Assembly (NCBI GenBank): GCA_030411725.1
Contig: MU839833.1
Coordinates: forward strand, 310,001 to 374,000
Source of the DNA: Echria macrotheca
Lineage: Eukaryota; Ascomycota; Sordariomycetes; Sordariales; Schizotheciaceae
Length of the DNA stretch: 64,000 nt
Direction: 5' to 3'
Both the position numbers and the translations under genes were made by a program. Of this stretch, positions 1 through 12,891 are shown one piece after another (position 1 is the first letter of the stretch; every line of letters begins with the position of its first letter). Below the pieces are notes generated by a model. The model was not told the DNA's origin. It saw only the letters and a list, made by a program, of their open reading frames with translations, and did no database searches.

Positions 1-797
1 CTAGATAAGGTATTCGTGTAAGCCTTTTTCCCCGCTGACGCAATAGACTAAGGGGTGCGCAAGCGCGGTGCCAGACCTCAAGCAAGTCGAGCCCTGGCAA
101 CAGCGCACATTTTATTTCTTATAGCTAGGTGGTCTTCTAGACTTCTAATTTCCACCGCTGAAAAGTGGTAAGCCACCTAAAACCATTCCCAGTTTCAAGC
201 CACCACAACAGCCACCCGACCAGTCAAATCGTTACAATAACCTTTGTAGGTTTTTCTCCAACTCAAAATTCCACCCTGACAAGCCTGGATCTGAGAGTCG
301 CTTTCCGGACAGATCCTACTGGCTGGCTCGGAGGAAGCCGCACCAGGTTCCCCACGCCAAGAAAAAAAGGCTGACACCTTATCCAGTGGAGAAGATGCGG
401 GCATTGAGTCTCGACACAATGGTGTGTTCGCGTTCTGGCCAAGGCTCAACCCACTCGGAAGCTTGTTTAGCTGCGCTCTAGGCTCTCAGCTCCGATGCGG
501 CACGTCCACGATACCCGAAGCGGCTGAGCGCGTCCCTCGAACGGGATATCAGCTGGTTAATCCGCGCCCTGAGACTCAAACCGGCCAGGATCAACATGCG
601 CTACAGCTGCATCTCTCAAGCCTTTGCCATGGCCGTGTGATGTGAATGACGGACACGCCGGGGAATGGACAAGCCCAGGAGACGGCGGCGGGCGAGGGGT
701 GCCTGAGCTGAGTGAGTACTTGTTTGCGGAGGTGCTCTCTCCGGTTCTTGCACTCACCACTGTCCAGGACAACGGCGTCTGACTCCCAGTGCCCAAT
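1..797. other. Gene-free left flank
   Basis: I see no convincing coding sequence here. The short open frames on both strands lack recognisable domains. The right part is the probable upstream region of the multicopper oxidase. A missed 5' exon of that gene could lie here, because its predicted N-terminus is unusual. Confidence 0.5.
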
Positions 798-3301
798 ATG
801 GAGTTCTGGAAGCGCTTCTGGGTGCTTGTCACCCGTCTCCTACACATCACCACTCTCACGGGGCTCGACGAGACAAGCCCATCGCAACATCCTCTCGGTC
901 TGGAGGAGCCTCCTGCACCTCTCGAGCCCGAGTTCCTGCCACACGGTGGAGTGCCCTTCCCCGATGAGCCCCTTCGCTGGAGACCTCCCGGGCACAGAAA
1001 CGATGGCGGTCCAGGCCAAGACTTCATATGCGACTACACCAAAATGGGAGCTCCATGGGAGAAGTGCTCCACGGCGGAAGATCGCTCCTGCTGGCTCAGG
1101 AACCCCGAGACGAAAGAGAGATACGACATCAATACAGACTACGAACACAAAGCACCCAACGGTACAACGCGCGAATACTGGCTTACCGTGACTAACACTA
1201 CCATCACCGCCGACGGCTACCCTTTTTACGGAGCCACTGTCTTCAACGGAACTTATCCCGGACCGTGGATCCAGGCGTGCTGGGGTGATACGGTCGTCAT
1301 TCATGTCACTAACAATATCACTGCCCGCGGAGTCAGCATCCACGTGAGTACGCTTACCGTTGTTACAAAGCCTCAGGCTGATGTAACAACACACAGTGGC
1401 ACGGAATTCGGCAGTACTTCACGATGCAACATGATGGCGTGAACGGGATTACCCAATGCCCTATTGCACCAGGTGTGACGTCGACCTACAGCTGGAAAGC
1501 GGTGCAGTACGGCTCGGCTTGGTATCACTCACACTACAGCGATCAGTATGCTGACGGCTTGCTTGGCCCCCTGGTATGTGCTTCTATAGGAGTTTGTTGT
1601 TTTGTGACACTGATCAACAGGACAGACGCTTCACGGGCCGAGCTCCGGCAACTTTGATGAGGCCGCTGACATCCCGACCCTGATAACAGACTGGAGTATG
1701 TGACTACCTTTCGCTTTTCGCAATCCCAATCCGTACTCAGTGCAGTGCCAGCTATGCTCGAGATTTTTCATCGCTAACTTGACCCACAGGACACGCTAGC
1801 GTCTGGAATCACACAGATGCCGGGGAGAAGGACCTACAAGTCCAAAGCTTCTTGCTGAACGGCGTCGGCGATGTCACACAGTTCGGCACGAACAAGACAT
1901 CTGAAGTCCCGACACCATACACCCTAGTTTTCGACAAGAAGGAGACGGGTAAACGCGCGAAGCGTTACCTGTTGCGGCTCATCAACACATCGATCCAGAC
2001 CACCTTCGTCTTTTCCATCGACAACCATCTTCTCACCATTGTCAGCGCCGATTTCGTGCCCATCTATCCATACTCCAACACCTCTCTGCTGATCGGAATC
2101 GGCCAGCGGTACAACGTCATTGTTGAGGCGGACCCGCGAGCCCTCAAGGACCCGTCCCAACCAATGCCAGCGAAAGACAAGCTGGACGAGTTCTGGATCA
2201 GGACCTGGAGCGCAACCAATTGCGGGGGCACCGACACATCCCTGTTCTCCAAGACCTACGAGCAGACAGGCATCTTGCGATACAAGGGCAGCAGCGGAAA
2301 GCCGCCGCGCTCCAAGAAATGGGACGGTATCGCCCTCCGCTGCTCGGACGAGACATACACGAGTCTGCGGCCGGTGGTGCCCTGGACCGTCGGAACCCCT
2401 ATCAACCAGATGCCGAACAGGAGAACAAAACTGCAGCACTTGTCAATTGTCACGGGGAACGGGGACGACCTCAAAGATTTTCCCAAGGCCAGCTTTGCGT
2501 TCAGGAATGTCTCAAGCGACAATGCGAAGTTCGGCTTCACCCCGCTCCAGGTCGACTTTGCTGATCCCATCATGCTGCATCTCGACGACACCGAGTCAAA
2601 CTGGCCGCCACACCCCTTTTGGGAAATCTATCCCGAGGCTCCAAATGGCAAGAATGACGAGGCCGATTGGGTAAGTCTTTTCCCCTTCCAAGCACAGCTT
2701 CTTAGCTGTTTGTTCGTTTGTTTGGCAATCGCTGATCCATAGGTCCCCAGGTTTGGTTGGCAATATCATCAGAGAGAGATTCAGCCGCGGGTGACACCGA
2801 GGCACATCCGGTACGTTTTGCAGTCCCTCCTCGTCTCCCACCCACCCACCCGCCTCTTGATATACACGGGCCCAGGAGTATTGGCATATATATCTCTAAC
2901 CCTCTCTAACCCTCCCTCTCTTCGCCACACAGATCCATCTCCACGGCCACGACTTCGCGATCCTCCAACAGGCCGAAGACCAACCACTCGACTACACCAG
3001 ACTCCAACTCAACCGCTACAACCCGCCCCGACGCGACGTCGTGCTCATGCCCACCAAGGGCTTCATCGTCATCGCCTTCAAGGCCGACAACCCTGGCTCG
3101 TGGCTTCTCCACTGTCACATTGCCCGGCACGCCTCGGCGGGGCTCGGTCTCCAGATCCTCGAGCGCCAGAAGGAGGCTTTGAGGCTTTGGGGACCGGGAA
3201 CACCGGTCTTTAAGGACACGACGGAGCTGTGCGATAAGTGGAAGGCTTGGGTCAAGGCTAATGACCCGCCGACGCCGTTTCCGGATGATTCGGGAGTCTG
3301 A
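798..3301 (+). CDS. Laccase-like multicopper oxidase (ascomycete type)
   Basis: This is a copper oxidase that oxidises phenolic or similar substrates and reduces O2 to water. Six exons fit: 798-1343, 1397-1573, 1626-1695, 1790-2670, 2751-2810 and 2933-3301, giving about 700 residues. All four copper-ligand blocks are visible once introns are removed: IHWHG, WYHSHYSDQYADG, HPIHLHGHDF and HCHIARHASAG. The block DRSCWLRN and the phrase FNGTYPGP upstream are typical of ascomycete enzymes. The start chosen is the first ATG of the open frame. It gives MEFWKRFWVLVTRLL, a hydrophobic stretch that resembles a membrane anchor more than a cleavable signal peptide. The protein is longer than usual laccases (about 560-620 residues), mostly at the N-terminus, so an upstream exon or a later start is possible. 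The specific substrate cannot be read from sequence. Confidence 0.9.
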
Positions 3302-3787
3302 GCCTTGGTGTGTCAAGAATTGGAGCGGAGCGGAGCAGTTTCCCTTTTCTAGGGGATTAAAGCCTTTGGGATAAGAATGGATCTAGTAGGAGCTGCAGAG
3401 TGTGGGATCCTGGATGAGAGCCGTTGGATCCTCAAGTTGAAAGTAACGAGTTTCTCAATCCACGTCCATCATCAGACTGGTAAAAGCAGGCAACTATGAT
3501 ACCGCGGACAGACACATATGCAACCGCAGCTTCTACAAACTCTGTTTCGATCTACGTGACATTTGCGTTCCCTTTCTATTCATTTCTTGTCATGGAAAGT
3601 GCCCAAATTCGTCGCAGACCACCAGGTTGTAATAGTGAGCAACGGACGACATTGCCGCGCAGGGGGACTCGAGCGCGAGGAAATGATGAAACTAAGCTTT
3701 GCCCGGCGGTGCTATTATACAGGACCTAGCTAGAACTAAATTCCCTGCATACCCGGGGATGAAATACTGACAACAGTGCTACTCCAA
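3302..3787. other. Convergent 3' spacer
   Basis: This spacer lies between the 3' ends of the multicopper oxidase (plus) and the NACHT gene (minus). It probably holds both 3' UTRs. No domain-bearing frame is seen. Confidence 0.5.
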
Positions 3788-6700
3788 TCACCCCCTGAGC
3801 CTTCTCACATGAGTCTTCCGGTGCCTGTTCCGATCATTCGACCGCGTGAACCTCTTCCCGCACGTCTCGCACGCGTGCTTGCGCTCGCCATAGTGCGCAT
3901 CCATGTGGTCCTTGCGGATCGACTGCCGCGTGAACTTCTTGTGGCAGATCTCGCACTCCCACTTCGCCTCGGCCGACTGCCGCCCCTCGGGCTGGCCATG
4001 ATTGAACCGCGCCGGCAGGTCCGACTCCTCCGGGTGATAGTTGCGGACGTGCCGGTCCTTGTCCTTGTTGGTCTGGAACCCGAACGGCACCATCGAGCAC
4101 CCCTCGACCGGGCACGGGAATGGCCGGTCGTGCTTGTTGGCGTGGCTCTCCGCTTTCGACTTGGTGCTGAACCCCTCGTAGAAGAAGTCGCACCGGACGC
4201 GCTGGCACTTGTGGTGCTTCTCCCCGTAGAACTCGATGAGCCGGTCCTTGTTCGCGGGGTCGGCCTCTCGGTTTGCGTTGGAGACGAGCTCCGCGATCAA
4301 GCCGCGCACGCTGTCGAGCAGCTTTGCGAGATGCGGCAGGCTGACCTTCGGCCGCTCCTTGAAGTCTCGCTTCTCATGCTTGCATATATGCGTCCAGAGC
4401 TCCACCAGCTCGGGATAGAAGCGCCGGCCTACAAATTTGCTGCAGAACTCTGCCGGGGAGATGGGCGGGGGTGGTTGTGATTGCGAAGAGCCTGACGAGG
4501 ACGATTGTGACAACAAAGATGACTGAGACGAAGACGATGACTGCGAAGCTGCGACGGCCTGTCTCTGGTGGGACCGCTTTCCCGGAGGTGGTTTTTCTTC
4601 AGCTGCGGCGATGATACTGGATCGGTGAAATTGGAGGAATCTCGAAAACGCGTTAAACACCTTGTCTTCGTGCTGGGGGGAGTCTTGGAACAATGTCGAT
4701 GTATTCTTGATGAATTTGTCCAGGTGGCGGCCCCATTCAGCAATGGCGTAGTCCTGGAAGGCATATGAACCATCTCTGATGCGATGTTTGATGTCCTCGT
4801 CGTTCAAGTCGGGCACGAAACAGTCCAATGTCAGATAGCTGAGACACAGAACTGTCAAGTCACATTGAATCGTCCGGTATTCCAGATGCGGACTTTCCAG
4901 GATATATCTAGGACAGTCAGATATGTGACAGATAAAAGCTTCGGAGTGACACATACTGTCTGGTGGTGCTGTGGATGAATTCGAACCTATCTTTCTGCAC
5001 AACTTGGACGAGGGTGCCACAGGTTTCCCGGATGTCATTGCACAGACGATTGTCATGATAGTTCATGGTGGTCTCTCCGTTTCCTTTAATCTCAACCGAG
5101 AGAGCGGCTTGGAGCTCGTGGCGCTTGAGCGGCCGCCCGGCACCCGCAAGCAGCGCGAAAATGGTCTTGGCCATATGCCACTGGGCCGGTACCGAATCTC
5201 TCTGCAGTCGCTCGATGATCTTCTTGTATCTGCAAAGATCAGCTTTGTCCGGGTTAGCGAGGGAAAGGACTCGACGTACGCGTCGCCAATTCCGCTAGGA
5301 ATGTTCCTCGTGTTCAGCTCTACCTTCAGCGCCTTGACATTTGGTTGCTTAAACAAATTTTCAATGGTGAGCTTTGCGTAGAGAAACATGCCTAATTGTA
5401 AATCCATTAGCCATCCAAGACCCAATGCTAGCTAGATAAGGAAAACTCACCTTCAGCACGGCGGCACACGTGCATCTTTGCTTCGTAGGTCTCCTCGTCT
5501 CCCAGTCGAAACTGTTCCTGCAGCCCCTCAAACGGGTCCTGCTGTCTCTCGAACTGGTTCTTCAGTCCTTTGAACTTGTGGTTGACGTACCGTTCGATAT
5601 CGGCGTTGGACTTTTCAAGGGGGATAGGGTAGATATAGGCATCCTGCATCAGCTTTCGGATATCACCATGATCCTGGCTGACTAAGAGCACCCGGATCTT
5701 GCCAGGCTTGTAGTCTTCGCACTTCTTCACCATTGCCTGCCAAAACTTAACCACCGGTTTGACTTCGGGCAGTTTGCATTCGTCCAAACCGTCGATTACG
5801 ATGAACTGGTTCATGTCGCGATTGCAAAACAGTTCGAGGAGTGCTCTAACCGTGTCGATGTTGGTCAACACTTGCTCTCCACTGTTGACCTTCTTCTCAA
5901 CGCATGACGGGAGAGGGTCTTGGTTGTGGTGTAAGAGCTGGCTCAATATCTCCTTCAGAATCGCCACTGCGGTGTTGAGACCCGAGTTATCCTCGCCGCG
6001 GCAGTAGAAGTAGCTAGTTTTGAAGTCGTTTCCCCGCTTTTCAATGCATTCCTGGATAATAGTCGAAGCAAGGATTGTTTTGCCTTATCAGTTAGATCTA
6101 CCCCAAGGGACATAAGGTCAACGGGGGCTTACCTGCTCCTTTCTTGCCATTGAGCCACATGATGGCATGATCTGGGATTTCCTCGTGAATCCAGTTCATT
6201 ATTTTATTCTCCTTGAGAATCCACACAGCCGTTGGTGGTTCCTCGTCGGTTCCTGGCACTTCGGATGCGACTTCCCGAAAGTTTCTGTGATATGTCTCCT
6301 GCTCGACTCCAGCCTTGAGCCAATCCAACACCTCCTTTTTTTGCTCTTTCTTTCGTTCCTTTTCTTGCTCTCTCGCTCTGCGAAAAGCATTCACACGTTC
6401 CTCCTCGTAAGAGATCATCAGTCGCTGTATGTCGTCGGCCACCCGGGACATCATCCTGCTCATGTCATCGAAGTTGGCGTCCCGCGTATTTTGAGACATG
6501 ATTAAATCACGAATATGTCGGCCATTGGCCACTGCGGCAGCTGCGCCTTGAGATAGTTGGGAGACTATTTCTCCATTTCTCAGTTCAGGGGGCGTCCCTC
6601 CGGTGCTGTCATTTCTGCAAACCTCCAGCAACTTCTTCAGAACATTGCCGTGATTGTCGAAGCTCCATAAGAGCGTCTTGAACGACCCTTCGTAATCTCT

Positions 6701-7366
6701 CCAGTTGACGTGAAACGTCTTCTTCCAGTCTATGGTCTGTCAGCTTCACGCAGGTCATTGTCGGTCGATAACTCTTTCAATTCCTTACCTTGGCCGGTCA
6801 GAAGCCCTATGAGCTTTTCATAGAACTCAAGTAAGTCCTGGTACATGAAGGCGATGCACTTGGTCATGTCAGGTCGCTCGGATATCAGGCTCTTGTAGTC
6901 CTGTAGCCTGGGGACCCTCTGACCAAACTGGTGGTAGGCGTCAAGGACGACATTCAGCACACTCGGGACTTCGCGGGAGACCTACGGGAGTTAGATCAGG
7001 CAAACTTTGAAGAGGTTGAACAGCACAAACCTGAAGAATGTAGTCCGACGGACCCCAGATGAAGGATGATATCTCATCCAAATCGTCGCCCCCGATGTTG
7101 GCTACCCGACAGACATCATCAAATTCTTCGAACCTCTCGAGATAGAACCGGATTCTCGCAAAGTTCATGAGAGCCTTGAGCCGCTCTTGGTGCTTCTGAA
7201 TGCCCAGAACCTTGAGTTTGACGTCCCGCGACGTTTTGCCCGGGAACAACTCGCGCTGCCTTTCCGTGAGAATAGCCTTGAAGTCACCGAGCGCCTCCAG
7301 GAAGATTTGCTCAGTTGTGATGGGGAGAGACATCATCTCCACATCTTCTTCGGCATTGGCCTCCAT
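3788..7366 (-). CDS. NACHT/STAND NTPase with C-terminal C2H2 zinc fingers
   Basis: This is a fungal NLR-like STAND protein of about 1,087 residues. Seven exons keep frame: 7366-7031, 6981-6789, 6729-6133, 6083-5451, 5391-5280, 5229-4957 and 4907-3788. The N-terminal block (WGPSDYILQ onward) resembles the helical DUF7708-type domain found before fungal NACHT domains. Splicing restores the Walker A motif GKKGAGKT across the 6084-6132 intron. Walker B is FIVIDGLDEC. The FIHSTTRQY motif typical of the winged-helix part of fungal NACHT proteins is restored across the 4908-4956 intron. A Ser/Gln/Pro-rich linker follows. About the last 130 residues hold several C2H2 fingers, the last two classical (CEIC..HMDAH and CETC..HRKTH). 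Family knowledge suggests a signal-sensing ATPase, with the fingers as a nucleic-acid-binding or sensor/effector module. The ligand is unknown. It faces away from an SNF2/RING gene. Confidence 0.88.
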
Positions 7367-8420
7367 GTTGGCTGGAGGTTAGGGCGCTCAAGTCCTGGGC
7401 TAACTTCGCAATCGCTCAATGCGCTAAGAAAGGGACTGATGGAGTGTGGCCACATCCGGCAGGAAGAGGTGAAGCGGGAAGCCAAGTTCATGAGAGATGA
7501 CGATGAGGGGAAGTCGAAGGTGTGGTGCAGCAGCCGGTGCCGACGAGGCTCTACTGCTGTGTCATGCCCTTTTCGTCCACGCTGGGTCTTTGTCAGGAGA
7601 ATCCCTTGGCTACCACGAGGGTGATTGGCCGGGACGACGGGACAGGCCACCCATTGTGCACAGCCCGAGGGGTGCGACGCCAGCCAGCGAATGGTCAAGG
7701 TCTCACCTCGCGGCAAAATTGCGGTGAAGACGCATGGAGTTATGTAGAGGCCTCCTCCCGAAATGGGCGCCCTGAAATGCAGTGCATCGGAGCACCCCTG
7801 CTCGTGTGACATGCCCTGTCCTGTTGTGCACTTCCAGAGCCTTGCGGCCCATTGACATGACCACTTGCACTCTTCACTCGAAATCTGCAATAGGTAGTTT
7901 GCGCACTCAGGGTTGCAACCAGGAAAAGGTCGCCTACGTCCTCATCCCCAAGACGATGTCAATTTCGTGTGTAGAAAAAATCGAAAGCAAAAGGAACCGT
8001 GGTGCGCAGGTGTTGGCATTGATTCGAGTCGGTTTGGGACGGAGGAGAGAAAAGTGACGGAGGATGGTGACGAAGCCCCATCGCCATGCAGGTCCTTTTC
8101 AGAATTTGCACAGCGGTGCATGGTTGCCTTGGTGAGGCAACTGGACGCCAAACGAGGCGCAGCCCGAGGGCGAACCACTGGGCTTGTTCTGTCCAAAGCT
8201 CTGCCGAAAGCCCCATCCGCCTGGCCTGGAGCCTGACCTGGGAAAAGCATAGCCAATCGTTTCTACCCGCACAGAGCCTGGTCTTCAGACTGCCACACAT
8301 CGTGCCTTCTTCTTCTGGTAGACGATCACTGGCTCCCCGCAGTTTCCTTTCCTCCCGAATCTGAAACTTCACAGGAATTCCCCGCCAGAAGCGACTTGTC
8401 GCTCTGGACAGAAATCAGAA
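7367..8420. promoter_or_regulatory. Divergent promoter region between NACHT and SNF2 genes
   Basis: About 1 kb of DNA separates the start codons of two divergent genes. It must contain both 5' regions. Open frames inside lack domains. I see no clear TATA box or repeated operator. Confidence 0.45.
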
Positions 8421-11400
8421 ATGTCCCTGCTAAGCATGCTCAACGAGGACCAGGAGGCAGTAGAAGGACCAGTTCAGACAGAGTCAGTAGATGCTCTCTG
8501 ATCGACCGTCAAGGTAGCTCTGACATTGCAGCTTCAGCGTCGACCCAAACGCCTGGTTCTTTCCGCCCATCCACCCTTCGTCAATCACACTTCCCCAGCA
8601 CCATGATGACGCCCTCGACTTCAACTCGTTTATGGAGGTCAATCCACTCGGTGACCCGGAAGGACCCAGTGTTGACTACACAGCCGTCGACCAGTTCAAT
8701 GGCAATGTGATTAACTGGGCGACGCACTTTCGGACAGAACCGGATGCTGGTAATGCCACGGGAGAGTCTGATGAGCTGGACGAGTCCGACACCGAGATGG
8801 GCAACGATGCCCACCAGGACCGCCAGAGAAGCCCGAGTAGCCTGAGTTCACCAGACGAGGATGAAGACATGGTTGATGGCGACAAGATCTGCTATGGCAT
8901 GGCATGTACCGCTCGCTGTATACGCTGGACCGCCACTGACTTTTACAGCTTCATGCTAAGGATGTTGTTCTCAAGAATCCCAACATCATGACAATACTGG
9001 CAACGCTCACAGAACTATCTGGTTCAGATACACAGCACGTCCAGAAATTCACCCTGACCCTCAAGCCGGCACCCCATATTTTGCTTTCCCTGCCTGACGG
9101 CACCCAGTTCGGTATCCTCCGTCATGACATGACCGATGCCCTCGAACCGCTGCTTAAGCAGTGCCCGCCGTTCGAGCTGGAGGCTGTCGCTATAACTAAG
9201 AGCCTTCGCGAGCGCATAGCGATGGCCGCCAAGCCGAACGAGGCCGTGGTGCAAGTCAGCATCAACATTTATGGCCCTGCTAGCCAAGCCAAGGCTGTCG
9301 GCGACAAACTTTCCGACAAGCAGCAGTGGCTTCAGAAACCCGACTACTTCAAGGACAAGTATCCTTACTCAAACCCACATACGCTAGAGTTTCCAGACCT
9401 TGACGCCCAGATGGTAGAGGAAGAAGTCCGCAAGGACCTGTCAACGACAGCAAAGCCCAGAGCGGCCGAAGAACGGATCCATCGCATAGTCTCGGCGGTC
9501 CAACAAGGTTCGACACGAGCCGCCAATTTGAATGCTGCGGCTGGTGACCAGCGATTGAAGACAGAGCTGCTCGAGTAAGAAGCCACCGCCTCCAATATCC
9601 GCATAATCCTTAGTAACATGTCGTGCCCAGGTCTCAACAGCAAGCCTTGCAATACATGTGGGAGCGTGAGACAGGCAATACCCCGGACAAGTATAAACTA
9701 TGGAAGAAGGAATTGTTTGGTGGTCAGGAGATGTGGGTTTACATCCTTCGTGGCGGTTTACACCGTCCGCGCTGACAAGTCTGTCCTACAGGTTCGTCCA
9801 CAGGATCACTAAAACTCGGTCTCCGATACAACCTGAAGAGTCGGGCGGTGGAGTTCTTGCAGATGAAATGGGAATGGGCAAGACTTTAGCCACTCTCGCG
9901 CGGATATTACAAACTCTCGAGGAAGGGAAGGAATGGGCCGAGAAGAAACGCTCTGAGGAACACACCAACTCCAAAGTCCAGCGACACACTCACTCCACAC
10001 TAGTCGTGGTGCCTTCAGCACGTAAGTACATTCAACGGTCAATGATCCCCAGGAGATTGCTATGGGCCTCTGACCAGCACAGTTCTCATCAACCATTGGA
10101 TGAAAGAAATCAGAGAGTAGGTGGCTTCTGACAAAATGCGCGGCCAAAGCTGACATTAGACACCTTCAAGTCACACCGGGGACGCATTCATAGTCATCAA
10201 ACACCACGGACAAGCAAGATACCGAAATGCCGATGGTCTTGATGAGCTCGAGAAGTCGGATATAGTGATTACCACGTACAACACACTAGCCACTGAATTT
10301 TCCTCCAAGAAGGGTTTCAGTATTCTGCATAAAATCTTTTGGTATCGGATTGTCTTGGACGAGGGTAAGTAAACATATTCCCTGCCTTGTTCGCGTACTT
10401 ACCTTCGAAGCGCACATGATACGACGCCAAGCCACCTCCTTCTACCGGGCCTGTGCGGATCTCGAAGCAAAATCGAGATGGTGTCTCACCGGAACCCCGA
10501 TCCAGAACAGACTCGAGGACATTGGTGCTCTATTTGCTTTCCTGAAAGCCGAGCCGTTTCACAACCTGGGCAATTTTCGAAAGTTCATATGCATCCCATC
10601 CGAGGCGGAAGAAACTGTGGCGAGGGACCGCCTGATTCTTCTATATGATTCTCTGGTCCTTCGCCGAACCAAGGACATACTCAAGCTGCCTCAGCCTGAG
10701 GAAAAAGTGCGCCCGTTGACATTTACAGATGAAGAGAGGCGTCAGTACCTCAAGACTACCAACATCCTCAACCGTTACGTGCGTACTCAGGTGAATCACT
10801 ATCACGATGGCACCACGCACGGCTATGACCCGCGCAAGCCGACAAAGTTTGGTCTTTTCCAGGCTCAACTGCAACAGCGGATTCTGTGTAATCATGGAAC
10901 ATGGCAAAAGCCTTTCTCCTGGAAAAGACAGAATCCTCATGAGGACGAAATGGCGATGAAGGAGGCCTGGGTGAGCGAGGTGGGACTCCGGTCAGAGTTG
11001 ACATGTGATGGGTGTCGACAGCCGCGACCGATTTTGGGGTCATCTCAGGTACAAAGTCGATTCGACTGCAAGAAGCACTCCCTCTGCCTTGAGTGTCTGG
11101 AGGATTGTATCGATATGCACCAATGCCCTCTTTGTCAGCGCTTCAAGAAAACCACTGACGGAGAAATGCGGAATGGAGAGGCCGAAACAGCGAGAAATGG
11201 CGACCGAAACCAACACCATAAAGACTACTTCAACCCTACTGGCACCTCGACTAAGATGAAGGCACTCATGAAGGATGTCAAGAAGGAGCTGTACACAACT
11301 AAGAGGTACGAAAACGTTTCAGTCTATAGTATAAGAACTGACACTGAGTGCCATAGCATCATCTTTTCCTGCTGGACTCGAACACTCGACCTCGTCGGCA

Positions 11401-12002
11401 AGCACCTCCGCCTCGAAAATGTTGCTTTCGAACGTGTTGACGGCGAGACGCTCGTGTCGAAGAGACAGGGCATGATCGACAAGTTTGCCAATGACACGGA
11501 GGTCAGGGTTCTGCTCATGACGACCGGGACAGGCGCATTTGGGTGAGTTTGCAATCTCCTCACTTCGACAATTTGGAGACGCGTTTCATTCTGATCTAAC
11601 CCATCTCGCAGGCTCAACCTTACTGCCGCCAGCCGCATCTTCATCGTGGAGCCGCAGTGGAATCCAAGCGTGGAAAATCAAGCGATTGCGCGCGCCATTA
11701 GACTGGGGCAGAAAGAAATCGTCAAAGTGAAGCGTTACCTCATGCTGGATACGGTGGAGAAGGTGAGCTGGCGTTCTTGAGTTCTCTAGTCGAGAAAAAA
11801 GTACTGACTGTAACAGCAAATGCAAGACCAGCAGACGAGGAAACGGCAGCACGCCGAGTTTGGGTTCTCCCGGAGGGATGACGAGGAAGATGAAGTTGAG
11901 GGAGATGGGGATTCCACCCCCACGGCCGATTCAGTGTCAAACGGTTCAGACTCCGAGGATGAAGACATGGATGACATGCCTGTTGACCCGCAGCTTTGTT
12001 GA
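8421..12002 (+). CDS. SNF2-family helicase with inserted RING finger (Rad5/HLTF-like)
   Basis: This is a DNA-translocating ATPase with a probable E3 ubiquitin ligase module, roughly 1,000 residues, presumably nuclear. Reading through about eleven exons gives the helicase motifs in order: DEMGMGKT (I), LDEAH (II, joined across the intron after 10364), LTGTPIQN (III) and the C-terminal lobe LNLTAASRIF..QWNPS..ARAIRLGQ (V-VI). Between the lobes is a C3HC4-like RING (CDGC..HSLCLEC..CPLC, about 11005-11138), as in Rad5, Rad16 and HLTF. The N-terminus is acidic and the C-terminus is Glu/Asp-rich. The exon join at about 8898/8949 only keeps frame with a GC donor (ATG|GCATGT) and a TTACAG acceptor. 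The intron near 10115 works best with the second acceptor, after CTTCAAG. In this family such proteins act in post-replication repair or chromatin remodelling. The exact paralogue is not resolved. Confidence 0.87.
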
Positions 12003-12891
12003 TGGGATGGACGCCTACTTGGCTGCGCAAACTGGGGGGCGCAAGTCGCGCAGTCACAAAGTTAAGCGTTTCCGTTAAGGTGAATGATTACCAATTTTCG
12101 GCCTGAAACGCTCATTGGCTGTTCATGAACTGTTAGCTCATGAGCTCAATATATGGCGCACGGTGTAGAGACTGCTCATGAACCGGCTTATTACGAGCGC
12201 CTTGCGTTGCTGTTCATTATCTCACATCAGTTTGCTCTTTCACATTCTTAGCAACACGCTTGTTAACATTGATACGAGTTACAATCGAAGGTAGACGCTC
12301 CCTGTCGTATCTGGGGATATTGTGGCTCAAGGATCGCAAGTACGTGGCTGAATATATTTTCTCCCTCGCCAGCGTGATCCCATTGCTTTGTAGGGGGCAT
12401 GCGGCGTGCTCACGGATCGTGGAGTTTGTGGGGAAGGAAGGTCGGTATGGTGATTTACCGGTCTGTGGGCTGGTGCCTGTAGAGCCAGGCAGGAGCACCC
12501 AGACGAGACGGAAGGCACGCAGGGACCCAAACCACTCTTCAGGCCTCATCCTCTCTTCTATCAAACAAGCATTCTTAACTGCAGTTCTTCATGCCTAATG
12601 TTTCTTGAGGCACTTCGTTAGGCGCGATCTCCGTATTGTCAACTGATTTGCAAAGCAGACCACATATACTGCAAGCCACAGCTCAGTCGCGCGGCGTCGA
12701 TTTTCCAAGCGTTCCCAGTTCATGGCGTGATCCCATCAGGTGACACACTTTCACCGACTTTTTCAAGGCCCAAGGCACGCCACACAGGCCGGTCTAACCT
12801 TCTTGCCTTCCATCCAGGCAATGGAGCATTCTCTTCCTTTCTCATAAAACAATACCGCGACGACATTTTATCATTTCAGCTCCAAACCACC
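12003..12891. other. Spacer with TCATGA palindromes
   Basis: No gene is seen. The spacer contains a cluster of short palindromes near 12121-12183 (listed separately) and then the 5' region of the CorA-like gene. Confidence 0.45.
12121..12183. repeat. Cluster of TCATGA-centred palindromes
   Basis: GTTCATGAAC (12121-12130), AGCTCATGAGCT (12135-12146) and GCTCATGAAC (12174-12183) lie within 63 bases. The first two are perfect palindromes. They could be dimeric-protein binding sites or a small hairpin. Nothing else supports a function. Confidence 0.4.

Noticed and set aside
2896..2916. Telomere-like CTAACCCT repeats
   Set aside because: Only about two imperfect units occur, inside a pyrimidine-rich intron of the multicopper oxidase. 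They are explained as a splice tract rather than an interstitial telomere.
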